NCBI RefSeq assembly: GCF_000331305.1
Contig: NZ_KB217483.1
Span: 105,534-169,533 of the forward strand
Direction: 5' to 3'
Length of the DNA: 64,000 bases
From: Calothrix sp. PCC 7103
GTDB taxonomy: Bacteria > Cyanobacteriota > Cyanobacteriia > Cyanobacteriales > Nostocaceae
A program made the translations under genes and the position numbers. Positions 40,530-50,600 of this stretch are shown in pieces (the first letter of the stretch is position 1; the number at the start of each line of letters is the position of its first letter). The notes under the pieces were generated by a model. That model was not told the DNA's origin. It did not search any database and worked only from the letters and a program-made list of their open reading frames with translations.

Positions 40530-43500
40530 TTAGATTTCCCCATCCTCCACTGCACCTAATGCTTTGAGAGTGGAAATTACAGTATTAGTTAAGCCTTTGA
40601 CACCAGTGATGTTCATATGTTCGTAGGGACGAGCTGTGAGCGTTTGTAAGCATATACCTTCACTCGTATCCCAAACTTTTATAGTTTCATCCCAGCTACC
40701 ACTGTATAAAATATGACCATCAATATTAAAAACAACAGATGATACCCAACCTGTATGTCCTTGCAATGTTTTTAGGCATTCTCCTGTCTGAACATTCCAA
40801 ATCTTAACTGTTGTATCGTTACTAGCACTAGCGAGTAACTTTCCATCAGGACTAAATGCAACTGAACTAATTACATTGGTATGTCCTCGAAAAATTGCCA
40901 AACAATCACCTGTATCCAGATGCCAAAGACGAATTGTTGTATCATTACTACCTGTAGCTATAACTTGTGAATCAGGACTAATAACTACAGAGTTAACAAA
41001 TCCTGTATGACCTTTCAGTGTTTTAAGGCATTTTCCTGTTTTTATATCCCATATTTTAATTGTTCGGTCATAGCTGCCACTGATTAGCATGAGATTATTT
41101 AGGCTAATTCTTACTGACCATATCCAATCTGTATGACCTTCCAAAACTTTGAGACATGTTCTTGTTTGAACATCCCAAATTCTGATAAGACAATCACCAC
41201 TACCAGTAGCAACAATTCCACCATTTGAACTAATAGTAACTGCGTCTACGCCTGTAGGATATCCTGTTAGTGTAGCAATACACTTTCCTGTTGAGGCATT
41301 CCAAATTTTTACAGTTCTGTCATAGCTGCTGCTAACAATCATTCCAGAGCTAATCGCAACCGAATTGATCCGGCTTTTGTGTTCCCGTAGTGCTTTATAA
41401 TACTCACCTGTTTTTGTGTTCCAAAGTTTAACGGTATGGGACTCCGTACCACTAACAAGTATCTGCCCATCTTCACTGATTGCTAAATTACGAACAGCTT
41501 TTATACAACCCTCCCAAGTCCTTATACATTTTCCTGTACTTACATCCCATAACTTAATAGTTTGATCGTCACTTCCACTAATTAAAGTTAAGCTATCAGG
41601 ACTAAATGCAACGGAACGTACCCAATTTTTATGACCAATCAATGTCTTGAAACATTCTCCAGAATCGATATTCCATAACTTAATTGTTGCATCAGAGCTA
41701 CTACTTACTAGCGTTTGCGAACTTGAGTCAAACATTACCGATTGCACTTCATCTGTATGCCCATCTAAAACTTTAATTAGCTGTGCTGTTTCCAAATTCC
41801 ATAGTCGAATCATCTTGTCTTTACCACTGCTGGCAAGAGTTATGTTATCAGAACTAATTGAGAGAGCTGTAACAGAACTAATGTTACCGTGCAGTGTCTT
41901 CAGACACTTACCTGTCTCTACCTCCCAAATTTTGATGCTTCTGTCAAGACTCCCACTAATTAGAATTTTACCGTCTGAACTAATTGCCAATGCAAGAACA
42001 TTGTCTGTATGCCCGTACAATGTTTGAACACATTCACCAGTTGAGATATCCCAAAGTTTAACGGTCTGATCATGCCCACTACTACTGCTGATCAAGATGT
42101 TATTAATTGGACTAAATACTATCGAGAGAACTCGCCCAGTGTGTCCTCTTAAGATGTGCAAACACTCTCCAGTTTGGACATTCCACAACCTGATAGTTTG
42201 ATCATTACTAGAACTTGCAAGGACTGTACCATCGGGGTTAAATGCTACTGCACGTATCCAATCAGTATGTCCTTTGAAGTATCCAACTTGCTTACCGTCT
42301 TTTACATTCCACAGGCTAATTTCACATTTCGCATCTCCTGACGCAAAAATTGTGCCATCGGGACTGAATGCTACTGCAAACACAGAACCAAACATTTGAG
42401 GGAAAGTAGATTCAGCAAGCTTGGCTTCTACAAAACTGCAATTTCTTAAGCTGGTGTAACTAAAATCAGCCCCCAAAATAACGGTTCGACTCATATCCTT
42501 ACCCTCAAGGGCTGCATAGTCGCTTTTGACCAAAACTGTTGCCGCATTCCCCCCAACATAACCAACCTCATCCTCATTCCTTCCCCTCGTCCCCTCAAGA
42601 ACCTTAATAATCCCCTCCTTCTTCCCAACATCAACCATCGGCAAAAGCAAATCCATCACCGCTTTAGTCAAAATTGATCGCCCCAAACTCTCCCGTAACA
42701 CTTCCAACGATTCGCTGACAAATCCCCGCAACGGTAAACTTTGCCCATTTCGCCGAAAATAGGACGACCAAGTATAATCCTGTCCAACACCACCAACTAC
42801 TTCTCCCCGTGCTAACTCAGTAAAATCATCAGCCAACACACCCAACTCTGCCGCAAATTTATACGCGACAAAAAACTCCAACAATGACCGATGGGCTGGA
42901 GTGTAATCACCATCAGCATTACGAATTAACATCGTCTGTCCCATCATGTCGTACTGCCAGTAGTCTAAATCCTTCTCTGTAACCCCAAACAACTGGCGAA
43001 TACGATTGGGAAAAAATTTGTAATTCAAGCTCAATTGGTCTGTAGAAAGCATTTCCCAAGACAACTCGCATAAGAAATACAGCTTATCTGCCAAAGAAGT
43101 AAAAGTACGCTCACTCTTAATATCCCGTTCCATCTTATGCCGCGCCGCATACAAATATACCCGCGACATATCCACGGGTTTCCCTGCTTCAATGTCTGGC
43201 AAGGCTTCTAAAATTAATTCTGTCATTATCGGACGACGGGCTAAGTCTAATAATTGCGGGTTCCCCATCACCATTTCCACAGTTGCAGGCGCCGCTTGAA
43301 ATGACAGTACTTGCTGAATTTGGTCATCGTTAAATTTCTCTAGTTCCAAAACTTCAAACTGTGGTGTTTCCCCTGTCAAGTTCTTGGTAGATGCTTGTAA
43401 TTCTGCATTCAACAAAGCACGTCCTTCTTGCGCTTCGGGGAAATGCTCGGTACGACAAGTGAGAATGACTTTGGCGCCAGGAACTACAACTTTAGCCAAT

Positions 43501-44942
43501 TCCCAAAAGTTGTTAATCATCTCCTGCTTATCAACTTTTGCAGCCATTTCATCGAAGCCATCGAAAATTAGCAGCAATTTACCCATGCGATTAAGTTGAA
43601 CAAAAGCATCGTAGTGGGGTAAAGGGATTTTGTACTGGCGAAAGAAAAACTCAGAAAATAGCGATTCCACGCTCACAGCTTTGGCATAGTCTCGCAAAGG
43701 AATCACCAAGGGCAAACGAGGCAATTCTGTACCCCGTTTTTGAGCATCACGATAGCGTTGCAATGTTACCCAAGCATAATGCAAAGCAAACCAAGTTTTT
43801 CCTGTACCGAACTCCCCAAGTATAGAAATATGCTCTTTTGCTGGGTCATCAAGCCAACGGTCAATATATCCATCAATCCAGCCATCTTGCTCTGAGTATT
43901 GGCTAACAGCAATTTGACGCTTGCTAACGGGGTCAATTTCTTCTTTATTACAAGCAAGAGGCACATACTTAGTATCAATATTCCGCCGTTTTACTTCTGC
44001 TTCTAACCAGTCAAGATATCCACTAAAGTCAGCATCCTGTGCCAAAAGCTCATCAAAAGTGTAACAACCCAGGTTGCGATTCTCCTCTTTTTCTACCTCA
44101 TCCCGTGCTGCCCTTGAAACACGACGAGCAGTTACTAACCAACCTTCATCAGTGCGCTGCGTCTCTACTGATTGGCGTAAAGCCATCACATCAATCAATC
44201 CAGCTTCCCCTGCAATACCACGCACAAGGATGCGGTCATATCGATTACGCCGTACTGGGATATTTAGAATCCACTCGAAGTAGCTATCGCTCCAAACTTC
44301 ATATTTTTCAAACCGATATCCTAAAGTTTCAAACCAACCGCGCATTTGTTGAGCAATCGCAATTGCTTTACAATTACTTTCTGTAGGGAACCCTGGCAGT
44401 GCAGGATAATTTTCCGCTGCTAACCGTGCGATTTCTGTACGAATTCCTTCTAAATTAGGCAACCTACTGAGTTGTTCAGTAATGCTAGCGATACGTTTGT
44501 GCAAGGAACCAAGCTGATGGCTCATCAGAACATCCCCAGGAGTGCGACTGCGTTTGGCAACTTCAATAAAAACAGTAGCGAACTCAGCCATTTCTCGCCT
44601 GACATCAAGTCCTAAGTTGCGAACCTCATCGCCCAAAGCATTACTATCGAGAAATGTATCGACTTCCGAAAGCAAAATTGAAGGGTTATTATGGTCAAAA
44701 GCTTTACGAAATGCCTGTTTAACCTCATCGTGACGAAAAATTTCTAACAATTGTCTGGGTTTACCAACGCCATATTCCACCAACGCATAGGCATAAACCC
44801 CACTATAATCGCTGGGTGGATGTTCGGGGTCAAGCTGAAACCTTTGCAACAGCTTGATTACAGTCTCATTGCGTTGAATCTTGTCCTTGAGAATAGGACT
44901 AGCAAAACCAGCTATCGCTTGAATAATTTCGTTTAGAGGCAT
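40530..44942 (-). CDS. REase-like / NACHT / pentapeptide / 14xWD40 protein
   Basis: The product is about 1470 residues. A helical N-terminus (1-190) precedes a segment (about 195-310: MRGWFETLGYRFEKYEVWSD, GEAGLIDVMALRQSVETQ) that looks like a PD-(D/E)XK-type domain. The NACHT module has GEFGTGKTWFAL and LLLIFDGFDEMA, closing with AHRSLLEFFVAYKFA. A few pentapeptide repeats (ADFSYTSLRNCSF) follow, then 14 WD40 blades counted by their LWDV/IWNV ends, enough for two seven-blade propellers. This is a sensor-switch-effector layout: propeller as sensor, nuclease-like N-terminus as effector. It lacks the Gly/Asn/Gln motif of the other NLRs. The start is ATG 44942, or an in-frame GTG at 44951. Confidence 0.85.
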   Translation of the reverse strand: MPLNEIIQAIAGFASPILKDKIQRNETVIKLLQRFQLDPEHPPSDYSGVYAYALVEYGVGKPRQLLEIFRHDEVKQAFRKAFDHNNPSILLSEVDTFLDSNALGDEVRNLGLDVRREMAEFATVFIEVAKRSRTPGDVLMSHQLGSLHKRIASITEQLSRLPNLEGIRTEIARLAAENYPALPGFPTESNCKAIAIAQQMRGWFETLGYRFEKYEVWSDSYFEWILNIPVRRNRYDRILVRGIAGEAGLIDVMALRQSVETQRTDEGWLVTARRVSRAARDEVEKEENRNLGCYTFDELLAQDADFSGYLDWLEAEVKRRNIDTKYVPLACNKEEIDPVSKRQIAVSQYSEQDGWIDGYIDRWLDDPAKEHISILGEFGTGKTWFALHYAWVTLQRYRDAQKRGTELPRLPLVIPLRDYAKAVSVESLFSEFFFRQYKIPLPHYDAFVQLNRMGKLLLIFDGFDEMAAKVDKQEMINNFWELAKVVVPGAKVILTCRTEHFPEAQEGRALLNAELQASTKNLTGETPQFEVLELEKFNDDQIQQVLSFQAAPATVEMVMGNPQLLDLARRPIMTELILEALPDIEAGKPVDMSRVYLYAARHKMERDIKSERTFTSLADKLYFLCELSWEMLSTDQLSLNYKFFPNRIRQLFGVTEKDLDYWQYDMMGQTMLIRNADGDYTPAHRSLLEFFVAYKFAAELGVLADDFTELARGEVVGGVGQDYTWSSYFRRNGQSLPLRGFVSESLEVLRESLGRSILTKAVMDLLLPMVDVGKKEGIIKVLEGTRGRNEDEVGYVGGNAATVLVKSDYAALEGKDMSRTVILGADFSYTSLRNCSFVEAKLAESTFPQMFGSVFAVAFSPDGTIFASGDAKCEISLWNVKDGKQVGYFKGHTDWIRAVAFNPDGTVLASSSNDQTIRLWNVQTGECLHILRGHTGRVLSIVFSPINNILISSSSGHDQTVKLWDISTGECVQTLYGHTDNVLALAISSDGKILISGSLDRSIKIWEVETGKCLKTLHGNISSVTALSISSDNITLASSGKDKMIRLWNLETAQLIKVLDGHTDEVQSVMFDSSSQTLVSSSSDATIKLWNIDSGECFKTLIGHKNWVRSVAFSPDSLTLISGSDDQTIKLWDVSTGKCIRTWEGCIKAVRNLAISEDGQILVSGTESHTVKLWNTKTGEYYKALREHKSRINSVAISSGMIVSSSYDRTVKIWNASTGKCIATLTGYPTGVDAVTISSNGGIVATGSGDCLIRIWDVQTRTCLKVLEGHTDWIWSVRISLNNLMLISGSYDRTIKIWDIKTGKCLKTLKGHTGFVNSVVISPDSQVIATGSNDTTIRLWHLDTGDCLAIFRGHTNVISSVAFSPDGKLLASASNDTTVKIWNVQTGECLKTLQGHTGWVSSVVFNIDGHILYSGSWDETIKVWDTSEGICLQTLTARPYEHMNITGVKGLTNTVISTLKALGAVEDGEI

Positions 44943-44951
44943 TGGTAACAC

Positions 44952-45417
44952 AAAGTTTTTATATAAAAGTCCGTATTCAGCCTTTTATTTATCCTTATGT
45001 TAGCGTGCTAGCAGTAAACATGTTGAGGATTGCATTGCTGAGGTTTACATTGCTAAGGCTCTAACTGCACAAATTTCTCAAATCAAGGCAGCAGTGGTAC
45101 ATCGATATAGTAGTTTTAAGGTACTACTGGCTATGCTTGATTCCTGATACCTGATAAATATCCCTGGCTTATAATTAATATAGAGCGGCGCGGTTTGTTT
45201 TTGTACTAAATTTCCGGATAATTTAATTAATTTTACTTAGATAAATATATTTGAATTGCAAAAATAGTAACCATTATTCCGTAAATTCTGAAAATACTCT
45301 ACACTTTTTACTCAATGAGGATTTTAGATAGGCAATAATACCAGGTGTAATTATGAAACGGCGCCATTTCGTACAGTTAGCAATTCGCAATTAAGACAAA
45401 CAGTGGGGGCTTGTACC
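44952..45417 (-). other. intergenic stretch with a pentapeptide-repeat remnant
   Basis: Near 44999-45070 the minus strand reads SLSNVNLSNAILNMF, three pentapeptide units without a gene around them. The rest is AT-rich with one GGCGCC near 45360 and no other feature that I can support. Confidence 0.4.
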
Positions 45418-45705
45418 TTCCATAAGCGGCGCCGAAGTGTGGTTGGTCGAATACTTTCTCTCGCAGCGCTTCATTCATAAAGTAGAAGCGGTCGTCAGCA
45501 GCAAACTCAAGGCTTAATCCTTGTTTTGAAACTTTTGTAGGTCTGCTTCTGTAGTTGAGTCTTGGTAGACGGCGCCTAATTTAAATGTGGAAAAAGGTGC
45601 AAAATATTCTGCAAGACAGTGTTCAATCGTTTCTGTTAACGGTTTACCATCAATAAAGATAGATTTTCCAGTTTTGGTGCAGAAATGTTCTAAGGTAATT
45701 GACAT
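45418..45705 (-). pseudogene. 5' fragment of the polymerase-like gene (copy 2)
   Basis: MSITLEHFCTKTGKSIFIDG and the following 40 residues match the gene at 12564. A missing A (GAAACTTTTG here, GAAAACTTTTG in copy 1, near 45530) shifts the frame, after which the homology continues in another frame to 45418 and then stops abruptly. It cannot encode a polymerase. The start and leader are intact, so a short peptide of about 63 residues could still be made. Confidence 0.85.
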
Positions 45706-45846
45706 AGTGCAAGTTGCAATACAATCAAATACAATTTTGTTTTCTGCTAGTTTCTGGCTAATAAGTCTTAAGACAGAAGTTTTGCTATCGCTTTAGTGCT
45801 AAAAGGTTATTTGACGTAGCATCGGATTAAGCCGGAGGTAGTAGAT

Positions 45847-46071
45847 ATGGATAATCCACAACCAAAGCGTAAGTATACTTCACCATATAGTTTTGATACC
45901 CAGAGTGAATTACTTACTCAGGGTATAACTCACACAGATGATTTAGCTGCAATAGCTGGTTTGAAGATGCAACAAGAAGAAGCTTTTGAAGAATCAGAAA
46001 GGTTGTTTGAAGAATGGTTAGATGCACAGGATTTTCCTCCACCTTCAAAAAGGAGCGAGGATGAATTTTAA
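45847..46071 (+). CDS. 74-residue acidic protein (copy 2)
   Basis: Nearly identical to the product of 12708-12932, with the same GGAGG ribosome site and only a few conservative replacements. The frame is intact while the adjacent polymerase fragment is frameshifted, which argues that this small protein is kept for its own sake, or that the duplication is young. Function unknown. Confidence 0.7.
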   Translation: MDNPQPKRKYTSPYSFDTQSELLTQGITHTDDLAAIAGLKMQQEEAFEESERLFEEWLDAQDFPPPSKRSEDEF

Positions 46072-46234
46072 TAAATGGCGCCAGTACTTCACCATGTTGA
46101 CGATTTTAACGGTCACACGGATTATCTCAATCTTTGCTACTGTTGCCTTTCGATCGCAACCAATATCGAATCAGGTTTGTGCCTCAACTGTCGAAGTTAG
46201 CGAATAATTGCTTTTTCTCGCTTAACTATACAGT

Positions 46235-46353
46235 GATCGCACTCTCTCTCAAAAAAAGCAACGCACCCCATTAACTCAAAATCAAGCAGCGATCGCACTT
46301 CCTCTTAAACAAGCAACGCACTACATTAATTCAAAATCAGCCAGAGATCGCAC
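46235..46353 (+). repeat. 55-56-bp imperfect tandem repeat with GATCGCAC core
   Basis: GATCGCAC recurs at 46235, 46291 and 46346, each time followed by a CT-rich run and (first two copies) AAGCAACGCAC, then ATTAA, then TCAAAATCA. That makes a little over two units with spacing of 56 and 55 bases. It contains part of the HIP1 octamer and marks the start of the HIP1-type segment. Confidence 0.75.
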
Positions 46354-46482
46354 GACAAAGTTGCTGTTATTGTGTCAAATCGTCAAGTTTTGTCAATATT
46401 CTTAAGCCTTCTTCGGGGTTTCCTGTTGCAGTCATTCCGCACTTTCCACGCTTTACTTCCAACTCAGAAACAATACTATTAT

Positions 46483-46821
46483 TTAAACAGCATCAAAATC
46501 ACTGTATTCTCTTATACTGGGAGGTTGAAGCCCCAAAATTATATCGTCTTTTACAACGCCTTTTGCCATTAATTTATCGGCAATTAGCGTATCTGTTTGA
46601 TTTCGTTGAATCCAAATCTTATCTTCTCTAATTTCCAAATGAAGCACACAGTTATAAATCCGTTTATGCCCCTTCCATCCCAAGTCAATTAATAAATATC
46701 TATCATTAACTAAATCAAAAACTGTTTCTGATTCAATAATATCTCCTCCTAATGTGTCACCTTGAGATTCTTCGGTTAATAGTTGTTGAATGTATTGACG
46801 ATATTTAGTTAATTTATCCAT
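46483..46821 (-). CDS. xisI: XisI (fdxN element excision controlling factor)
   Basis: The 112-residue protein has the XisI pattern: MDKLTKYRQYIQQLLTEE, FDLVNDRYLLIDLGWKG, then HLEIREDKIWIQRNQTD, and a C-terminal KGVVKDDIILGLQPPSIREY. It starts 13 bases inside the end of xisH, the usual overlap. XisI and XisH were found as factors needed for excision of the fdxN element in Anabaena heterocysts, but are far more widespread than that element, often as orphan pairs. No fdxN or XisF recombinase is seen here. Confidence 0.93.
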   Translation of the reverse strand: MDKLTKYRQYIQQLLTEESQGDTLGGDIIESETVFDLVNDRYLLIDLGWKGHKRIYNCVLHLEIREDKIWIQRNQTDTLIADKLMAKGVVKDDIILGLQPPSIREYSDFDAV

Positions 46822-47228
46822 TTGATAATCGCCTCATTAACTGAGTCATAGATTATTAATTTTATTTGATACTTTTTGATAGAAGCTTTTGGTAAGTCTC
46901 GATAAAAAAATGATTCATAGGCTTCAATCGGAACAGCTAAATATAGAAGGCGTTCTGGCTCAGTTTCTTCTAAAACTAGACGATAATTCAAAAATTGTCC
47001 CAAAGCAAGATGAAAGTCAAAGATAGCTGAATCACTTAAAAAACTTTTGATTTCCACAGCTATTTTTTGTTCAGATTTTTCTGCTCCTAAAAGTTGTTCT
47101 GCTCCTAAGTCGATGGAAATTTTATCCTCTTCACCGAATTCAATACGCAATGGGTCGTGAGTGATTACCCATCCCTCTTTTTCTGAGCCTTGTTTGACAG
47201 CGTAATGAAATTTATCTCTAGCAGACAT
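46809..47228 (-). CDS. xisH: XisH (fdxN element excision controlling factor, REase-like fold)
   Basis: MSARDKFHYAVKQGSEKEGW opens the standard XisH protein, so I use the ATG at 47228 although the frame is open to 47270. The PD-(D/E)XK-like core is visible as ISIDLGAEQLL (Asp) and KIAVEIKSF (Glu-x-Lys), followed by DFHLALGQFLNYR. It is normally co-encoded with XisI, as here. The pair lies directly downstream of the RHS toxin gene, but it is not a known immunity pair. Confidence 0.93.
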   Translation of the reverse strand: MSARDKFHYAVKQGSEKEGWVITHDPLRIEFGEEDKISIDLGAEQLLGAEKSEQKIAVEIKSFLSDSAIFDFHLALGQFLNYRLVLEETEPERLLYLAVPIEAYESFFYRDLPKASIKKYQIKLIIYDSVNEAIIKWIN

Positions 47229-47651
47229 TAATATTAGCTTGACATTTTCTCTAATTTTAATCGTTATCAATAAGATTTACAAATAATTACTTCAAGCGTG
47301 TTAGCGATCGCTAACCGTAGATATCGCATTTATCTGGTGTACTTGTATACTTATTTAGAAGTATAGCGATATTGATAACTGACTATGGCAAGTTCGTGCT
47401 GAATAATTAGCGATCGCCTATATTCCTCGTAAGTACAAAACGCGATCGCTTGCCATTTTTATTAAAGTGAGTTCGACAGCGATCGCCATCTTCGCAACCA
47501 CCCTAAAAATGTGATCGCACCTCCCAACAACCCAAACAGCGATCGCATTTTCTCTAATAACCTGAGAATTCAGGGAACTGCGAACTCACTCTATTAAAAT
47601 ATAATAATGGAATCGCACTTCCCATTTCCCATAACACTTACCGTCTCGAAA
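47229..47651. repeat. HIP1-rich spacer between RHS and xisH
   Basis: GCGATCGC occurs about five times between 47300 and 47550 (near 47304, 47410, 47442, 47479 and 47540) in otherwise AT-rich DNA, with short GATCGCA variants between. There is no immunity-gene-sized ORF. The pattern is the highly iterated palindrome of cyanobacteria, very dense here. Confidence 0.8.
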
Positions 47652-50600
47652 CTAATTCAATAGATCGATTAATTCATTCACTAATTCGTCGTATTGGTTT
47701 ATACCTCTTCTTGTTATTTCATCATGTAGTATCTTTCTTTTGTTCTTTGGCAGATTGTTGTTACCTGTTCTTTTTTGAGCTTCCTTTAAAGCTGCATCAA
47801 ACTGTTTATTTTCCCTAGCATTTTTCCCCATCTGTCCTTGCTTTCTTGTTCTATCCCCTCTTTGTCCGGGTTGGCGAGATTCTGTTTGATCACCACTATC
47901 ATCATCGCCTCCATTATCTTCTGGAGGTGTACCTCCACTAGTTGATGCACTACCAGTACCCCCCCTAGTTCCACTTTGTCTATTTGTACCCGATCTACTG
48001 CCATCACCTTTACTACTATTTGATTCATCAGGTGGATTGTCAGGGAGATTTTGTAACGCTTTAGATATAGCCTCAAAAGTCACAAGTGTGCCGAAAACTA
48101 AACCCTCATCACGAAAAGCAGATTTAACAACGGCTTCAAGCTCATATATCGTTCTAGCAGCGACTCTTGCCCTTGCTAATAGTGCTAGTTGTCGTGAGCT
48201 TAATAAACCTGATGCTACTTGTCCTGCTAATCGTCCTGCTAAGGCTAGCACAACAGGGATAGATACTCTCCCTAATATTCCGCCTTTTTCACTAGCCGCA
48301 ACATTCCCACTGGGGTCAATCAAATTAACCGGATCGTTATGCACATAAGTATACTTGTGCAACGACTGGGGGTCATCTAGGAATCCTTCAAACGAGTCTT
48401 TAGAAATAAATCGCCCATTTTCCGGGTTATAGTACCTAGCCCTCAGATAATACAAGTCGCTATTTTCGTCAAACTGCTCCCCAGTAAAGCCAAAATCATT
48501 ATCTGTATTGCCCTGTTGCCCTATCAACCGACCAAAGGCATCATAAATATATCGGTCAGTTACATTACCATTACTATCGGTCAACGCATTTACAGAACCC
48601 AACCCAGCAGCATGATGAATCGATTCTTGACCTTGTTGGTCTTGGGAAATTAAATCCAGTCCGCGAACATACGACTTCTCGATTGTTCCATCGGGTTTAT
48701 ATTCCTCAACAACCTCAGCGTATGCTTCTTCCGTATCAACCAAGTAGCGTGTTTCTTCCCCATTAACAATTACCGCAACCCGATTGCCATCAGGGTCATA
48801 ACCGTATTCAATACGCTGTGTACCTTGCGGGGTTACAATGTCCGCACCAATTAATCGTCCTTGGTCGTCCCATCTGTAGTTTACTTGGTCTGTGCCATTA
48901 ACTTTAACAGTTAGCGTACTGCCGTTGTCATCGTAGGTATACTCAGTGGTTTGACCATTGAGGATTTCTCTGAGCAATCGGTCATTGTCATCATAGCTGT
49001 ATGTCGTTACACCTTCACCTGAGTCATTGCGACTGAGACGATTACCTACCGCATCATAGGTATAACCAATTGTGCGATTTCCGGCAGTTGGATCGGAAAT
49101 TGCTTCTTGAACTAGACGATAAAGTTGATCGTAGGCGTAATTAACCTGTCGTCCGTTTGCTTCTGTTACAGCTAAACGGTTTCCTGCTAGCCCCAAAGTG
49201 TATTCATAACCAGCAATTATACCGGATGCTCCCCTTTGCTCTACGGAAACAAGCCTATCTAAGCTATCATAGCGGCGAGTTTCTACTGTATTGTTGGGTA
49301 ATTCGGTGCGAACTAAGTTGCCAACTGCATCGTAAACATATCTGGTAACTCCTCCACTGCGATCGCTGACTGTTTGCATTCGATTCAGGGCATCGTAAGT
49401 ATAACCAACTGTTCCCGCAGGGGTGGTTAGAGATGTGCGGTTTCCAGCAATATCATAGGTGTAACCAATAGTTACGCCATCTACTTCGGTGCGTGTAGTT
49501 AGTTGGTCTCGCTCGTTGTATGTATAGCTAGTTACACCTCTGCTATCCGTCACCGTTGCCCGTTGCAGTGTTGGCGTATAGGTGTAATTAACAGAGGTTC
49601 CATCTACAAAACCTTCTGTAATTATTTGGTCGTTGCTGTTATATCTGTAAGTTATTGTTTTGCCGTTAAAATCCGTGACACTGGTAACATTTCCCACAGC
49701 ATCGTAGGTTTGGGTAGAACGTTGACCTAAAGGTAGTATGGTGGCGAAACGTTGACTAACAGCATCATACTGGTAAGTAGTTGTGTTTCCTTTAGCATCC
49801 TTCTGGCTAATTAAGTTCCCTTCCGCATCATAGCCGTACTCTGTACGCTGACCCAGAGCATCAACTACAGCCGTTAGCCGATCGAGGGCATCATATTCAA
49901 ATTGAGTGGTAATACCAGCTTGGTCTGTTTCCGCAATAACGCGATCGATAGCATCGTATGTGGTAATTGTTTTTGTGCCATCGCTTAACCGAGTTTCGAC
50001 AATACGACCTAATGGGTCATACACAAACTGGGTAGCACGGTTAAGAGCATCGGTAACAGTTACTACTTCCCCATTGGCATTGTAAGCATTGCGGGTGAGA
50101 TTTCCTAATGCATCGCGGATGAGGATTTGACGACCAGCAGCATCATATCCATATTGGGTTCGATTTCCTCGTTCGTCAACAAAACCAATTAAACGACCAG
50201 CAGCATCGTATTCTCTACGAATTCTGGGATTATCAGCAAGATTGCTGGGGGTGCTATCAGGAGCAATTGTTTCAACTAAACGACCCAAAGCATCATAAAC
50301 AAAGTTAGTAACACGACCACCCCTATCAATGGAATTTGTCCGTCGTCCATTTGCATCGTAGCTAAACTGTTCGGTTGTACCATCTGCATAGCGAATCGCT
50401 GTTAGCTGGCTGCGATTATCGTAGATATACTCCGTTCTACGACCTAGTGCATCAATTGTCGCCGTGCGATCGCCTGAAGCATTATATTCAATTCGACTGA
50501 CATTACCCAAAGCATCGGTAACAACAACTGGGCGATTTTCCCCATCATAGGTAAACCGCGTAGTATTGCCTAACGCTGTGGTAGTAGTCAGTAAGTTACC

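Larger units (their letters stand above)
45418..46085 (-). repeat. direct repeat of 12276-12946 (copy 2)
   Basis: About 668 bases here repeat 12276-12946 in the same orientation with high identity. The repeat covers the first roughly 95 codons of the polymerase-like gene, the divergent promoter and the whole 74-residue gene. The match begins at TTCCATAAGCGGCGCCGAAG and ends at ATGGCGCCAGT. The two copies bracket about 33.1 kb holding all the motif-bearing defence genes. Confidence 0.9.

Noticed and set aside
46235-46353. Possible CRISPR or iteron array
   Set aside because: Only a little over two imperfect units, no unique spacers and no replication gene next to it.
46483-47228. XisH/XisI as evidence of an fdxN excision element here
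   Set aside because: No fdxN, no XisF-type recombinase and no matching attachment repeats are seen; orphan xisHI pairs are common.
47300-47550. Regularly recurring GCGATCGC suggesting a CRISPR-like array
   Set aside because: Only the 8-mer is repeated, spacing is irregular and there are no constant repeats of 25-40 bases; this is HIP1.
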